DNA of 64,000 nucleotides, taken from positions 1-64,000 of the forward strand of contig JALXAM010000007.1 of NCBI GenBank assembly GCA_026992075.1, given 5' to 3'. The notes under the pieces are model-generated. The model made no database searches. It saw only the letters and a program-made list of their open reading frames with translations, and was not told the DNA's origin. The stretch is from Sedimenticola sp. (lineage in GTDB: Bacteria > Pseudomonadota > Gammaproteobacteria > Chromatiales > Chromatiaceae). Below, piece after piece: positions 1 through 9,512 of this stretch (its first letter is position 1; each line of letters opens with the position of its first letter). A program made the translations under genes and the position numbers.

Positions 1-1234
1 GGATCATCGCCTTGCTGCCGGTGAGGCCGATGAGCCGCTTGTCGAAATAGGTGACGTAACCCGCCAGCACTTCCTGGGTGTCCCGCTCCGGGTCCACCGT
101 GATGAACCAGGGTTGGATCCGGTCGGCCAGCGGACCCAGCTTCTTCAGCGCCGCGCTCATCACCTGCAGTGAAGTGGGACAGACGTCGGGGCAGTAGGTG
201 TAACCAAAATAGATGAGGGCGAATTTGCCCTGCATTTCCTCCGGCGTCACCACCCGTCCCTGGTGATCGATGAGCATGAAGCGCCCACCGATGTGGGGCA
301 CCACCACGCCCGAAATGGTGGTATCCAGCATGGTCGAAGCCTCGCCCGGCTGGATGCACTCCTTGAGCACCCTGGTGTTGTATTCCATCACTTTCAGATA
401 GAGATCCTCACCAGGCTGGAAGCGGGTACCGAAACTGTCCAGTTCCGCCTGCGGGACCTTCACTCCCTTCATCAACAGCGGCCACTCGGGCATCTTCATA
501 CGGGCCTCGGTGACCACGCAGGCGTACTCTCCCTCCACCAGCCGGGCATGCTGCTTGAGCAGCTCGTCCGCCTTCACCGGAACTCCAGGCCGCGGCGAGA
601 GCACGGCCCCCACCCGCAGCGCATAGGCCTGTTGGAAATACTGGAGAGTGTCGTAGGTCTCCAGGATCACCCCACCCTTGAGACCCCGGTAACCATATTC
701 GAGCCGCCGGTCGAGTTCCCCCAACCGTTTCATCAGGGCATCACGATTGCGCTGGTAAACGTGGGTGCGCACCGGATCCCGTTCCATGAGTAACTGAGTA
801 AGCTCGTCCACCAGGATCAGCATGTTGCGGGTGTCGAGCCAGAAATATGGATCCCGTTCCCCTTCGTTCCAGCGGGAGGGAAGGATCTTCAGCGCATCGC
901 TGTCCAACAGGGTGATCACCCGAGCCCTTTTCGCCAACCGTTCCAGCGGCTCCACCAGGAAGCCTTCCAGCTCGGGTCCCACCCAAACCACCAGGTCCGC
1001 TTCGGCCAGCGCCTGTTCCTGTTCCGGGCCGAGCTCGTGTTCGTAGGGAGTCCTGCCCGCGGACACCAGAAGCTCCAGGTTGCCCACTCCCTTCATGAGG
1101 GCAGCCAGAACCGAATGGATCGGCTTGATACTCACCACCACCTTGAGGTCGTCACCGGCTTGGGCATTACCGGCAACGGCGAACAGGGCAAGGAAAAAGA
1201 GCAGAAGGAGACGAAGCAGCGGTTTTCTGTTCAT
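1..1234 (-). CDS. ZnuA-like periplasmic metal-binding domain fused to SCO1/SenC domain (partial, runs off left edge)
   Basis: This open frame is missing from the ORF track because its stop lies outside the window. I translated it by hand from ATG at 1234: 411 codons with no stop. Residues 1-26 are a signal peptide (MNRKPLLRLLLLFFLALFAV...). Residues 30-300 align by motif with the ZnuA/TroA family of metal ABC-transporter binding proteins (RTPYEHELGPEQ, DPYFWLDTRN, ETYDTLQYF, AELDSFG). Residues about 305-411 are a SCO1/SenC thioredoxin fold with the copper-binding CPDVC motif (C348, C352) and TVDPERD. The distal SCO histidine lies beyond the edge. The three ZnuA histidine ligands are replaced by Tyr64, Tyr130 and Tyr194, while Asp266 is kept. 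SCO proteins deliver copper to the CuA site of cytochrome oxidase in the periplasm. A role for the fusion in copper or other metal delivery is inferred. It is the second gene of an operon with the 120-aa protein, 21 bp upstream. Confidence 0.85.
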   Translation of the reverse strand, partial: MNRKPLLRLLLLFFLALFAVAGNAQAGDDLKVVVSIKPIHSVLAALMKGVGNLELLVSAGRTPYEHELGPEQEQALAEADLVVWVGPELEGFLVEPLERLAKRARVITLLDSDALKILPSRWNEGERDPYFWLDTRNMLILVDELTQLLMERDPVRTHVYQRNRDALMKRLGELDRRLEYGYRGLKGGVILETYDTLQYFQQAYALRVGAVLSPRPGVPVKADELLKQHARLVEGEYACVVTEARMKMPEWPLLMKGVKVPQAELDSFGTRFQPGEDLYLKVMEYNTRVLKECIQPGEASTMLDTTISGVVVPHIGGRFMLIDHQGRVVTPEEMQGKFALIYFGYTYCPDVCPTSLQVMSAALKKLGPLADRIQPWFITVDPERDTQEVLAGYVTYFDKRLIGLTGSKAMI

Positions 1235-1255
1235 GCCAGGACGTTACCAGCAGGT

Positions 1256-1618
1256 TCAGGAGGCGGGCACCGGTGCATCCGGATCATAGGCCCGGATGAG
1301 CTCCTTCTCGGCCTGGTCCACCTGTCCGGAGAAGGTGGCCGGAGAAGGACAGGGCTCACCACCGTTGATGAATTTCAGAAACGAGGCGTTGGTGACGTCG
1401 TCGAACAGCTGCCCCAAGACCCGTTCCTTGGGCAGGTGATCGATGAGAATACGCTTGATTCGGCGGGTCTGGTCGAAATAGCGACAGGCCAGGGCCACAC
1501 CGTTGAGCTCCCCCATCCGCTGCACGGTCTGCTGGCGCACATCGCCACCGCCCTGGGTCAGGGGAGGAAAGAATGCCAACAGCCCCCACAGAAACGCCAA
1601 AACCAACCGATCTCTCAT
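1256..1618 (-). CDS. Small exported protein of unknown function, operon partner of the ZnuA-SCO1 fusion
   Basis: The protein has 120 aa and I do not recognise the family. The ORF track begins at 1696, but the methionine at 1618 gives a proper signal peptide (MRDRLVLAFLWGLLAFFPPL), so I start there. The mature part is mostly helical by composition and has two cysteines (ACRYF and PCPSP) and a basic stretch (QTRRIKRILIDHLPKERV). It ends 21 bp before the ZnuA-SCO1 gene on the same strand, so the two are probably co-transcribed. A periplasmic role in metal or oxidase maturation is suggested only by this neighbour. Confidence 0.7.
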   Translation of the reverse strand: MRDRLVLAFLWGLLAFFPPLTQGGGDVRQQTVQRMGELNGVALACRYFDQTRRIKRILIDHLPKERVLGQLFDDVTNASFLKFINGGEPCPSPATFSGQVDQAEKELIRAYDPDAPVPAS

Positions 1619-1744
1619 GATCACATCCTCCAGGTCAGGACAACGAGGCCAATTAGAACACATGACACCTGACGGGACACCGGAAGCCACGATCATTCCC
1701 GGCGGGTGAGGCCCGCATTTTCTGCGGGAGTTCCCCGCAAGGAA

Positions 1745-1758
1745 TTGACCTGGGTCAT
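1745..1758. promoter_or_regulatory. FNR/DNR-type palindrome between divergent genes
   Basis: TTGAC-CTGG-GTCAT contains the perfect inverted repeat TGACC-TG-GGTCA. The 5-4-5 arrangement resembles the FNR/DNR family consensus TTGAT-N4-ATCAA. It lies in the 204-bp divergent region between the SCO operon and the small membrane protein, about 65 bp upstream of the plus-strand ATG at 1823. A TAGTCT -10-like hexamer follows at 1786. Oxygen- or NO-responsive control would fit an oxidase-assembly operon but is inferred. Confidence 0.4.
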
Positions 1759-1822
1759 ATTACCGCCGGACGGCTCTTTTCATGGTAGTCTTTGGCCAGA
1801 CTTGTCATACCGGATTCCCACC

Positions 1823-2287
1823 ATGGGGCTCATCCGCAAGTACACTCAGCTCAGTCCCCATCTGCGGCTGGCGCTCATCGTGGCTCCCCTGCTGCTAGTG
1901 GGCGGCTACCTCTTGGCGGGCTTCTACCAGCCCGGTCCCGACGACAAACCGAACGATGCGCCCCGCGCCCTGCAACTCTCCGGAAGTTGCCGCTTGCCAG
2001 GTGAGGTCTGCCGACTGCTGCACCGGGAAATCGCCGTCAACGTTGGTGCCGAACAGCAGGGAAAGATCACGGAAATCTACCTGGCCACCAGTGTGCCTCT
2101 GCAGGGTGCAGTGGTGGGACTGGAGAACACCACCCCGGTGACCATGACCACCCGGGGCAGCCTGAAACGCTGGAAAGCACGCCTGCTCCGCCCGCTGCGC
2201 CCCGGGGACCATCTCCATCTGGCCCTGGTGACCCGCGACCACCGTTATTTCGCCGACCTGCCCACGACCCCGGATCATGGAGATTGA
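1823..2287 (+). CDS. Single-pass membrane-anchored protein of unknown function
   Basis: The protein has 154 aa. The track ORF starts at 1706, but ATG 1823 is followed directly by a basic N-terminus and one transmembrane helix (LRLALIVAPLLLVGGYLLAGFY), so it is the better start. The remaining 115 residues are predicted to face the periplasm and include a Cys pair (SCRLPGEVC) followed by beta-rich sequence, which may be a small immunoglobulin-like or copper-chaperone-like fold. I do not recognise the family. Its 3' end overlaps the DUF294 gene by 11 bp, so it is probably the first gene of that operon. It sits divergently from the SCO operon. Confidence 0.65.
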   Translation: MGLIRKYTQLSPHLRLALIVAPLLLVGGYLLAGFYQPGPDDKPNDAPRALQLSGSCRLPGEVCRLLHREIAVNVGAEQQGKITEIYLATSVPLQGAVVGLENTTPVTMTTRGSLKRWKARLLRPLRPGDHLHLALVTRDHRYFADLPTTPDHGD

Positions 2288-4127
2288 ACTGCGCGAAATC
2301 CGTGACTTCGTCGCCGCCATCCCCCCTTTCGACCGTCTGGAGAAAAAGCGGGTGGACCGGATGGCAGGCCAGCTGTCCATCGAGTACGTGCGCCGGGGCC
2401 GCCAGGTTCCCAGCGAGGAAAGCACTCCACCCCGCCTCTACATCATCCGGCGCGGCGCCATCGCCCTCTATTCCCGGGACACGCTCATGGGCATGCTGGG
2501 CGAAGGGGACATCTGCACCAGTTTCTGCGCCGCCCAGCTGATGCCGGAGTTCACCGTACGGGCCACCGAGGACACCCTGCTCTACAGCATTCCCTGCAAC
2601 GAACTGGAAGCGCTGGTGGGCGACGACCCCTCGGTGCTCCATTTCATCCGCCACTCGGCGGCGCAGCGTCTGAAAGAGGCGGTGAGCCGCATGCAGGAGC
2701 AGAGCCAGTCCAGCCTGCTGCACAGCTACGTGGGTGACTTCTGCAAGGGGCCGGTAATCACCGCCGAGCCCTCCCTCTCCATCCAGGAGGCGGCCCGCCT
2801 GATGACCGAGAAGGGCATCTCCTCGCTGCTGCTCACGCAGGAGGGAAAGCCGGTGGGCATCCTCACCGACCGGGACATCCGCACCCGCTGCGTGGCGCCC
2901 GGGCTGGCCCTGGAATCTCCCGTGGAACGGATCATGACCCGGGACATCATCTCCATCCGCAGCCGCGACAGCCTGTTCGACGCACTGCTCACCATGACCC
3001 GCCGGCAGGTACATCATCTGCCGGTGATCGACGAGAGTGGGGTGAAGGGCATCCTCACCATCACCGACATCATGCGCCAGGAGGGCACCAGCACGGTGCA
3101 TCTCACCAGCACCATCCGCAAGGCCGACACCCTGGAGGAGCTGGTGGAGGCCAGCCGTATGCTGCCCCGCCTGCAGATGCAGCTGGTCAACCTGGGAGCC
3201 GACCTGGAACATGTGGGCAACGCGGTGAGCGCGGTGACCGACGCCATCACCGTGCGCCTCATCGAGCTGAAGGAGGCGGAGCTGGGCCCGCCCCCGGTGC
3301 CCTATGCCTGGATCTGCGCCGGCTCCCAGGCGCGACGCGAGCAGACCGCCCATTCCGACCAGGACAACGGCCTGATCATCTCCGACGAGATGGAGCCGGA
3401 ACACGCCGGCTGGTTCGAGCAGCTGGCCCGTTTCGTCAACGACGGCCTGAACGCCTGCGGCTTCGTCTATTGTCCCGGGGAGGTGATGGCCTCCAATCCC
3501 GAGTGGCGTCAGACCGAAAGCGTCTGGCAGAGCTACTTCGACCGCTGGATCAACCAGCCGGAGCCCAAGGCGCTGATGCTCTCCAGCATCTTCTTCGATC
3601 TCCGGGTGGTGCATGGCGAGCGGCGCCTGCTGAGCAACCTGCGGGGGCGCATCCTGGAACAGACGCCCAAGAATCAGCTGTTCCTGGGCCACATGGCGCG
3701 CAACGCCCTGAGCCACCGCCCGCCGCTGGGTTTCTTCCGAGACTTCGTGCTGGTGCACGACGGTCAGCACGACGATACCCTGGACCTGAAACACTCCGGC
3801 CTGGTGCCCATCATCGACATGGCGCGCATCTACGCCCTGGCGGAGGGGCTCCCCGAGATCGGCACCGTGGAGCGGCTGCAGGCGGCCGCCGGCACCCCTT
3901 CCCTGAGCAAGGGCGGAGCCGCCAACCTGCTGGACGCCTTCGAGTTCATCAGCCGACTGCGGCTGGAACACCAGGCCGCCCAGATCCAGGCCGGGGAAGC
4001 GCCCGACAACTACATGTCCCCGGCGCAGCTCTCCAAGCTGGAGCGGGAACACCTCAAGGATGCCTTCAAGGTGGTGCAGACCATGCAGGCCACGCTGGAG
4101 CTGCGCTACCACACCGAACGGATCTGA
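2277..4127 (+). CDS. cNMP-binding / CBS-pair / DUF294 nucleotidyltransferase-like signalling protein
   Basis: The protein has 616 aa in four parts: an N-terminal cyclic-nucleotide-binding-like barrel (about 10-130), a CBS-domain pair (about 155-270, GILTDRDIR and LPVIDE), a DUF294 nucleotidyltransferase-like domain around residue 348 (GSQARREQT..SDQDNGL), and the helical DUF294 C-terminal domain (about 470-610). The motif GS...D.D is that of a nucleotidyltransferase, like the GlnD and GlnE enzymes, but the substrate is unknown. CBS and cNMP domains suggest adenylate or cyclic-nucleotide sensing. It overlaps the upstream gene by 11 bp and the downstream exonuclease by one base (TGATG). In many gammaproteobacteria this pair sits next to acs and an acetate permease, so a role in acetate or energy sensing is plausible. 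Confidence 0.88.
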   Translation: MEIELREIRDFVAAIPPFDRLEKKRVDRMAGQLSIEYVRRGRQVPSEESTPPRLYIIRRGAIALYSRDTLMGMLGEGDICTSFCAAQLMPEFTVRATEDTLLYSIPCNELEALVGDDPSVLHFIRHSAAQRLKEAVSRMQEQSQSSLLHSYVGDFCKGPVITAEPSLSIQEAARLMTEKGISSLLLTQEGKPVGILTDRDIRTRCVAPGLALESPVERIMTRDIISIRSRDSLFDALLTMTRRQVHHLPVIDESGVKGILTITDIMRQEGTSTVHLTSTIRKADTLEELVEASRMLPRLQMQLVNLGADLEHVGNAVSAVTDAITVRLIELKEAELGPPPVPYAWICAGSQARREQTAHSDQDNGLIISDEMEPEHAGWFEQLARFVNDGLNACGFVYCPGEVMASNPEWRQTESVWQSYFDRWINQPEPKALMLSSIFFDLRVVHGERRLLSNLRGRILEQTPKNQLFLGHMARNALSHRPPLGFFRDFVLVHDGQHDDTLDLKHSGLVPIIDMARIYALAEGLPEIGTVERLQAAAGTPSLSKGGAANLLDAFEFISRLRLEHQAAQIQAGEAPDNYMSPAQLSKLEREHLKDAFKVVQTMQATLELRYHTERI

Positions 4128-4819
4128 TGGGACTCAATCCCTTCAGTGCCGATGCCCGGCGCCGGCGGCTGGCGAAAAAGGCGCCTCCCGGTCCCCTGCG
4201 GGACTACCTGGAAACCCCCTTTCCCGATCCCGGCACGCCGGTGGACCAGGCCCCCATCCTGGCCATCGATTTCGAAACCACCGGGCTGAATCCTGAACAG
4301 GACCACCTGCTCAGCGTGGGCCACGTGGAGATCGTGCATGGGCGGGTGGAACTGGCCACGGCCCGCCACCAGGTGGTGCTGAGCCACCGCCCCCTGGCCG
4401 GAGAGAACGTCTCCATCCACGGCATCACCGACGACCAGGTGGCTGACGGCGAGCCCCTGGAAAGAATCCTGCCCGGACTGCTTCAGGCCCTGTCCGGAAA
4501 GGTATTGCTGGCCCATCACGCCGCGGTGGAGACCGGCTTTCTGAAAGCGATCTGCCTGCGGCTGTACGGCGTGGCGCCCCTGTTTCCGGTGATCGACACT
4601 CTGCAGATCGCCCGGCGCACCCTGGAACAGCGCAACCAACCCTACCAGAGCCGCGACCTGCGCCTGTTCAATCTGCGCCAGGAGCTGGGCCTTCCAGCCT
4701 ACCAGGCCCACAACGCCCTGTGCGACGCCATCGCCACCGCCGAGCTGTTCCTGGCCCAGGTGGCCGCCAGCGGGGGACGGCGTGCGCCGCCGCTGAAGAA
4801 TTTCCTGACCCGCACTTGA
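4127..4819 (+). CDS. DnaQ-like 3'-5' exonuclease (DEDDh family)
   Basis: The protein has 230 aa and starts at ATG 4127, overlapping the DUF294 stop. The ExoI motif is DFETTG near residue 46 and the ExoIII motif is HNALCDA, giving the DEDDh signature of polymerase III epsilon-like exonucleases. The ExoII motif reads [11 protein letters not shown], with Glu where Asp is usual. The track ORF of 449 aa carries a spurious extension through the upstream gene. The partner gene and its position before acs match a recurrent block in gammaproteobacteria. Its biological substrate there is not established; it might process nucleotides or nucleic acids in starvation signalling. Confidence 0.85.
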   Translation: MGLNPFSADARRRRLAKKAPPGPLRDYLETPFPDPGTPVDQAPILAIDFETTGLNPEQDHLLSVGHVEIVHGRVELATARHQVVLSHRPLAGENVSIHGITDDQVADGEPLERILPGLLQALSGKVLLAHHAAVETGFLKAICLRLYGVAPLFPVIDTLQIARRTLEQRNQPYQSRDLRLFNLRQELGLPAYQAHNALCDAIATAELFLAQVAASGGRRAPPLKNFLTRT

Positions 4820-4844
4820 CCTGCTCCGGTCAGTGCAATACAAA
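4816..4844 (+). promoter_or_regulatory. Candidate sigma70 promoter of acs
   Basis: TTGACC (4816-4821) and TACAAA (4839-4844) are separated by 17 bp. The -35 overlaps the exonuclease stop codon. The position, about 32 bp before the acs ATG, is suitable for an acs-specific transcript in addition to read-through from the operon. Confidence 0.5.
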
Positions 4845-4875
4845 AGACCGCATAATCAACAAGGGAGAACCCGAC

Positions 4876-6816
4876 ATGTCCGAAGAAGCCTTCTATCCTG
4901 TTCCCGAAGAATTCGCGAAGAACGCCAACGTGACCGCGGAAGAATACGAAGCGATGTACAAGCGCTCCGTGGAGGATCCGGAAGGGTTCTGGGCGGAACA
5001 GGCCGAGAAGTACATCACCTGGTTCGAGAAGTGGGACAACGTCCTCGACTGGGACTACAAGGACGAGATCCGAATCCGCTGGTTCGAGAACGGCAAGCTC
5101 AACGCCTGCTACAACTGCCTCGACCGTCACCTGGAAAGTCGCGGAGACCAGACCGCCATCATCTGGGAGGGCGACGATCCCAATGAGGATCGCCACATCA
5201 CTTATCGCGAGCTGCACGAGGAGGTGTGCAGGTTCGCCAACGTGCTCAAGAGCCGCGGCGTGAAGAAAGGGGACCGGGTGGCCATCTACATGCCCATGAT
5301 CCCGGAGGCGGCGGTGGCCATGCTGGCCTGCGCCCGCATCGGCGCCATCCACTCGGTGGTCTTCGGCGGTTTCTCCCCTGACGCCTTGCGCGACCGGATC
5401 CTGGATTCCGACTGCCAGACTCTGATCACCGCCGACCAGTCCCTGCGTGGCGGCAAGAAGGTGCCCTTGAAAGCCAACGCCGACCAGGCGCTGCAGGGTT
5501 GCCCCAATGTCCACACCTGCGTGGTGGTGCGCCGTGGCGGCGAGCCCATCGACTGGCACGACGGGCGTGACCTCTGGTACCACGAGGCGATGGAAGGCGC
5601 CTCTGCCGACTGCCCGGCGGAGCCCATGGATGCTGAAGACCCCCTCTTCATCCTCTACACCTCCGGCTCCACCGGCAAGCCGAAAGGGGTGCTGCACACC
5701 ACCGGCGGCTACATGGTCTATGCGGCCATCACCCACAAACTCACTTTCGACTACCACGAGGGCGAGATCTACTGGTGCACCGCCGACGTGGGCTGGGTCA
5801 CCGGCCACACCTACATCGTCTACGGTCCCCTGGCCAACGGCGCCATCTCGCTCATGTTCGAAGGCATCCCCACCTACCCCGACGCCTCGCGCTTCTGGCA
5901 GGTGGTGGACAAGCACAAGGTGAACATCTTCTACACCGCCCCCACCGCCATCCGCGCCCTCATGGCCTGTGGCGACGAGATGGTGAAGAAGACCTCACGT
6001 GCCACCCTGCGGCTACTGGGCACCGTGGGCGAGCCCATCAACCCTGAGGCTTGGGAGTGGTACTACCACGTGGTGGGCGACGGCCGCTGCCCCATCGTGG
6101 ACACCTGGTGGCAGACCGAGACCGGCGGCCACATGATCACCCCCCTGCCCGGCGCCCACGGCCTCAAGCCTGGGTCCGCCACCAAGCCCTTCTTCGGCGT
6201 GCAGCCGGCCCTGATGGACGACCAGGGCAACGAGCTTGAGTTGCCCAACCGCGGCAACCTGGTGATCAAGTTTCCCTGGCCGGGTCAGATGCGCACCGTC
6301 TACGGCGATCACAAACGCTTCAAGGAGACCTATTTCTCCACCTACCCCGGTTACTACTTCACCGGTGACGGCGCCCGCTGCGACGAGGATGGCTACTGGT
6401 GGATCACCGGCCGGGTGGACGACGTGCTCAACGTCTCCGGCCACCGCCTGGGCACCGCCGAGATCGAGTCGGCCCTGGTGCTGCACGACAAGGTGGCCGA
6501 GGCCGCGGTGGTGGGCTTCCCCCACGAGATCACCGGTCAGGGCATCTATGCCTACGTCACCCTGATGGCCGGCGAAGAGGGCACCGACGAGCTGAAGCAG
6601 GAACTCATCGACCTGGTGCGCAAGGAGATCGGCCCCATCGCCAAGATCAATTTCATCCAGTGGGCACCGGGGCTGCCCAAGACCCGATCGGGCAAGATCA
6701 TGCGCCGTATCCTGCGCAAGATCGCAGCCAACGAGCTGGACAACCTGGGCGATACCTCCACCCTGGCCGACCCCTCGGTGGTGGATCACCTCATCGAAAA
6801 CCGGCTCAACCGCTGA
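4876..6816 (+). CDS. acs: Acetyl-CoA synthetase
   Basis: The protein has 646 aa, the usual length. It activates acetate with ATP and CoA to acetyl-CoA through an acetyl-AMP intermediate. Visible motifs are the AMP-binding P-loop [11 protein letters not shown], the [10 protein letters not shown] segment, the [18 protein letters not shown] hinge region, and the C-terminal [11 protein letters not shown], whose lysine is the acetylation target in characterised Acs enzymes. ATG 4876 follows the ribosome-binding site AAGGGAGA and is chosen over the longer 698-aa track frame. No acetate permease (actP) accompanies it here. Together with ppsA downstream it suits growth or carbon salvage on acetate with gluconeogenesis. 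Confidence 0.98.
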   Translation: MSEEAFYPVPEEFAKNANVTAEEYEAMYKRSVEDPEGFWAEQAEKYITWFEKWDNVLDWDYKDEIRIRWFENGKLNACYNCLDRHLESRGDQTAIIWEGDDPNEDRHITYRELHEEVCRFANVLKSRGVKKGDRVAIYMPMIPEAAVAMLACARIGAIHSVVFGGFSPDALRDRILDSDCQTLITADQSLRGGKKVPLKANADQALQGCPNVHTCVVVRRGGEPIDWHDGRDLWYHEAMEGASADCPAEPMDAEDPLFILYTSGSTGKPKGVLHTTGGYMVYAAITHKLTFDYHEGEIYWCTADVGWVTGHTYIVYGPLANGAISLMFEGIPTYPDASRFWQVVDKHKVNIFYTAPTAIRALMACGDEMVKKTSRATLRLLGTVGEPINPEAWEWYYHVVGDGRCPIVDTWWQTETGGHMITPLPGAHGLKPGSATKPFFGVQPALMDDQGNELELPNRGNLVIKFPWPGQMRTVYGDHKRFKETYFSTYPGYYFTGDGARCDEDGYWWITGRVDDVLNVSGHRLGTAEIESALVLHDKVAEAAVVGFPHEITGQGIYAYVTLMAGEEGTDELKQELIDLVRKEIGPIAKINFIQWAPGLPKTRSGKIMRRILRKIAANELDNLGDTSTLADPSVVDHLIENRLNR

Positions 6817-7157
6817 GCCTTGTGGCGGCGGGCCGGGCGTCGCCCCCGGCCTGCCGTTCGGCATGGAAACGGGGCGGTCTGTTCCGCCTTGGGCGGCCAT
6901 CCGTGGAGTCCTTTCGGACACGGTAGCAATGGCCCCGAAGGAGAGCCGCTGGCTGCTGCTCCCCACCCTCAAGGACGGCGCCCCCCTACGCCAACCCTCT
7001 TCGACGCCGTCGAGTTTTCCCTGGAGAGCCTCTGGGCCTGAAGCGAACCCTTTGGCATTTCCCTGTCCGGACCATTGATTTTCCGCCGGGTTCCTTCCAG
7101 CATGGCGACAGGCCGGTGCCGATTCCCCGGTGCCCGGAGTGAACGGGAGACTCAGCC
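6817..7157. other. Intergenic region acs-ppsA
   Basis: The 341 bp hold no convincing gene. Immediately after acs is a GC-rich imperfect inverted repeat (GGCGGGCCGGG ... CCCGGCCTGCC) without a T-tract. The rest was checked for riboswitch or leader-peptide patterns and nothing recognisable was found. The small ORFs listed here are shadows. Confidence 0.4.
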
Positions 7158-9512
7158 ATGAAAGAAGAACAACAGATTCTCTGGTTCCAGGAACTGTCCA
7201 TGAAGGACTTGCCCCTGGTGGGGGGCAAGAACGCCTCCCTGGGAGAGATGATCTCCAACCTCTCCGCCGCTGGTGTCCGGGTGCCCGGTGGGTTCGCCAC
7301 CACCGCCACCGCGTTCCGCCGCTTCATGCTGGCGAACGGGCTCCAGTCACGCGTGGACGAGTTGCTGGACTCGCTGGAAGTGGAGGATGTGAATGCGCTG
7401 GCCCGGGCCGGCAGCACCATACGCCAGTGGATCGAGGCGGCCGAGCTCCAGCCGGAGCTGGAACAGGCCATCCGCAAGGCCTACCGGGAATTGGGCGGGC
7501 CGGCGGTGGCGGTACGCTCCTCGGCCACCGCCGAGGATCTGCCCGACGCCTCCTTCGCAGGCCAGCAGGAGACCTATCTCAACTTGCGGGGCATCGACGC
7601 CGTGCTCCAGGGTGTGAAGCGGGTCTTCGCTTCTCTCTACAACGACCGGGCCATCGCCTACCGGGTTCACCAGGGTTTCGATCACAGAGAGGTGGCGATC
7701 TCCGCCGGCATCCAGAGAATGGTGCGGTCGGATCTCGGTGCCGCAGGCGTGATGTTCACCCTGGACACCGAATCCGGCTTCGACCGGGCAGTGTTCGTCA
7801 CCTCCGCCTGGGGCCTGGGTGAGGCGGTGGTGCAGGGCGCAGTGAACCCGGACGAGTTCTACCTCTACAAGCCCAACCTGGCCGCTGGGCGGCCAGCCAT
7901 CCTGCGCCGCAGCCTGGGAAGCAAGGCGGTGCGTTTGATCTTCGGCGACGACGCCACCGAACCGGTGAAGATGGTGGAGACCCCACCGGAACTGCAGCGA
8001 CATTTCTCCCTCACGGACCGGCAGGCGGAAGAACTGGCGCGTTACGGCATGGCCATAGAGAGCCACTACGGCCGGTCCATGGACATCGAATGGGCCCTGG
8101 ACGGCGAGGATGGCAGGCTTTACATCCTTCAGGCCCGCCCCGAGACGGTGAAGAGCCGGCAGCGGCACGGCATCGAAGAATACCTGTTGCGGGAGCGGGG
8201 CCCGGTGCTCTGCCGCGGTCGCGCCATCGGCCAGCGCATCGGCAGCGGCACCGCACGGGTGGTGGCCGACGCCTCGCAGATGGGGCTGGTGCAGGAGGGC
8301 GACGTGCTGGTCACCGACATGACCGACCCCGACTGGGAGCCCATCATGAAGCGCGCTTCGGCCATCGTCACCAACCGCGGCGGCCGCACCTGCCACGCCG
8401 CCATCATCGCCCGCGAGATGGGCATCCCCGCCGTGGTGGGCTGCGGCGATGCCACCAGGCGCATCGGGGACGGCAGCCCCGTCACCGTCTCCTGCGCCGA
8501 GGGCGACGAGGGCCTGGTCTATGAAGGAAGTCTCCATTACGAGGTGATCGCCACCGATCCCGGCCACATGCCGGAACTGCCGGTGAAGATCATGATGAAC
8601 GTCGCTTCTCCCGCCCGCGCCTTCTCCTTTTCGCAGCTGCCCAACCAGGGGGTGGGCCTGGCGCGGCTGGAGTTCATCATCAACAACACCATCGGTGTGC
8701 ACCCGCGGGCATTGCTGGAGTTCGAGCAGCTGCCGGCCTCCCTCCGGGAGCAGATCGAAAAGCGTATCTCGGGCTATGAGAGCCCGCGCCGTTTCTATGT
8801 CGAAAAACTGGTGGAAGGGATCTCCACCCTGGCTACCGCCTTCCATCCGAAGCCGGTGATCGTGCGCCTCTCCGACTTCAAGTCCAACGAGTACGCCAAC
8901 CTGCTCGGCGGCGAGCGCTACGAGCCGGAGGAGGAGAACCCCATGATCGGCTTCCGCGGCGCTTCCCGGTACATCTCGGACGCCTTCCGCCCCTGTTTCG
9001 AACTGGAGTGCCAGGCGCTGAAGTTCGTGCGCGATCAGATGGGCTTCACCAACGTAGAGGTGATGGTCCCCTTCGTGCGCACCCTGGAGGAGGCACGCGG
9101 CGTCATCGACCTGCTGGCGGAGAACGGCCTGGAGCGGGGCGTGAACGACCTGCGCGTCATCATGATGTGCGAGCTGCCCTCCAACGCCCTGCTGGCGGAG
9201 GAGTTCCTGGAGTACTTCGACGGTTTCTCCATCGGCTCCAACGACCTCACCCAGCTCACCCTGGGGCTGGACCGCGACTCGGCGCTGGTGGCCCACCGCT
9301 TCGACGAGCGCAACCCGGCGGTGAAGCGGCTGCTCGCCATGGCCATCGAGGCGGCGCGCCGCCAGGGCAAGTACGTGGGCATCTGCGGGCAGGGGCCCTC
9401 CGATTACCCGGATTTCGCCGCCTGGCTGCTGGAGCAGGGCATCAGCAGCATCTCGCTCAATCCCGACACCGTGGTCAAGACCTGGCTGCACCTTGCTGGT
9501 GGCCTGCAATGA
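7158..9512 (+). CDS. ppsA: Phosphoenolpyruvate synthase
   Basis: The protein has 784 aa, the normal length. It converts pyruvate and ATP to PEP, AMP and phosphate, the entry step of gluconeogenesis. Domains in order: an ATP-grasp PEP/pyruvate-binding domain (1-340, [11 protein letters not shown] and [22 protein letters not shown]), a swivelling phosphohistidine domain with [21 protein letters not shown] (catalytic His), and the C-terminal PEP-binding TIM barrel ending [26 protein letters not shown] 7158 follows GGGAGACTCAGCC, a weak Shine-Dalgarno. The next gene is its dedicated regulator and overlaps by 4 bp (ATGA). Confidence 0.98.
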   Translation: MKEEQQILWFQELSMKDLPLVGGKNASLGEMISNLSAAGVRVPGGFATTATAFRRFMLANGLQSRVDELLDSLEVEDVNALARAGSTIRQWIEAAELQPELEQAIRKAYRELGGPAVAVRSSATAEDLPDASFAGQQETYLNLRGIDAVLQGVKRVFASLYNDRAIAYRVHQGFDHREVAISAGIQRMVRSDLGAAGVMFTLDTESGFDRAVFVTSAWGLGEAVVQGAVNPDEFYLYKPNLAAGRPAILRRSLGSKAVRLIFGDDATEPVKMVETPPELQRHFSLTDRQAEELARYGMAIESHYGRSMDIEWALDGEDGRLYILQARPETVKSRQRHGIEEYLLRERGPVLCRGRAIGQRIGSGTARVVADASQMGLVQEGDVLVTDMTDPDWEPIMKRASAIVTNRGGRTCHAAIIAREMGIPAVVGCGDATRRIGDGSPVTVSCAEGDEGLVYEGSLHYEVIATDPGHMPELPVKIMMNVASPARAFSFSQLPNQGVGLARLEFIINNTIGVHPRALLEFEQLPASLREQIEKRISGYESPRRFYVEKLVEGISTLATAFHPKPVIVRLSDFKSNEYANLLGGERYEPEEENPMIGFRGASRYISDAFRPCFELECQALKFVRDQMGFTNVEVMVPFVRTLEEARGVIDLLAENGLERGVNDLRVIMMCELPSNALLAEEFLEYFDGFSIGSNDLTQLTLGLDRDSALVAHRFDERNPAVKRLLAMAIEAARRQGKYVGICGQGPSDYPDFAAWLLEQGISSISLNPDTVVKTWLHLAGGLQ

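Noticed and set aside
263-793. 176-aa plus-strand ORF at the left edge
   Set aside because: The minus strand here encodes the ZnuA-SCO1 fusion with clear motifs, so this ORF is its shadow.
2067-4112. 681-aa open frame antisense to the DUF294 gene
   Set aside because: Shadow; the composition is typical of complement frames in GC-rich genes.
6817-7157. Possible riboswitch or leader between acs and ppsA (glycine and cobalamin types considered because of CCGAAGGAGAGCC)
   Set aside because: The conserved core sequences and pairing of the known classes could not be matched.
7347-9509. 720-aa open frame antisense to ppsA
   Set aside because: Shadow of ppsA, with no domain or signal recognisable and no ribosome-binding site.
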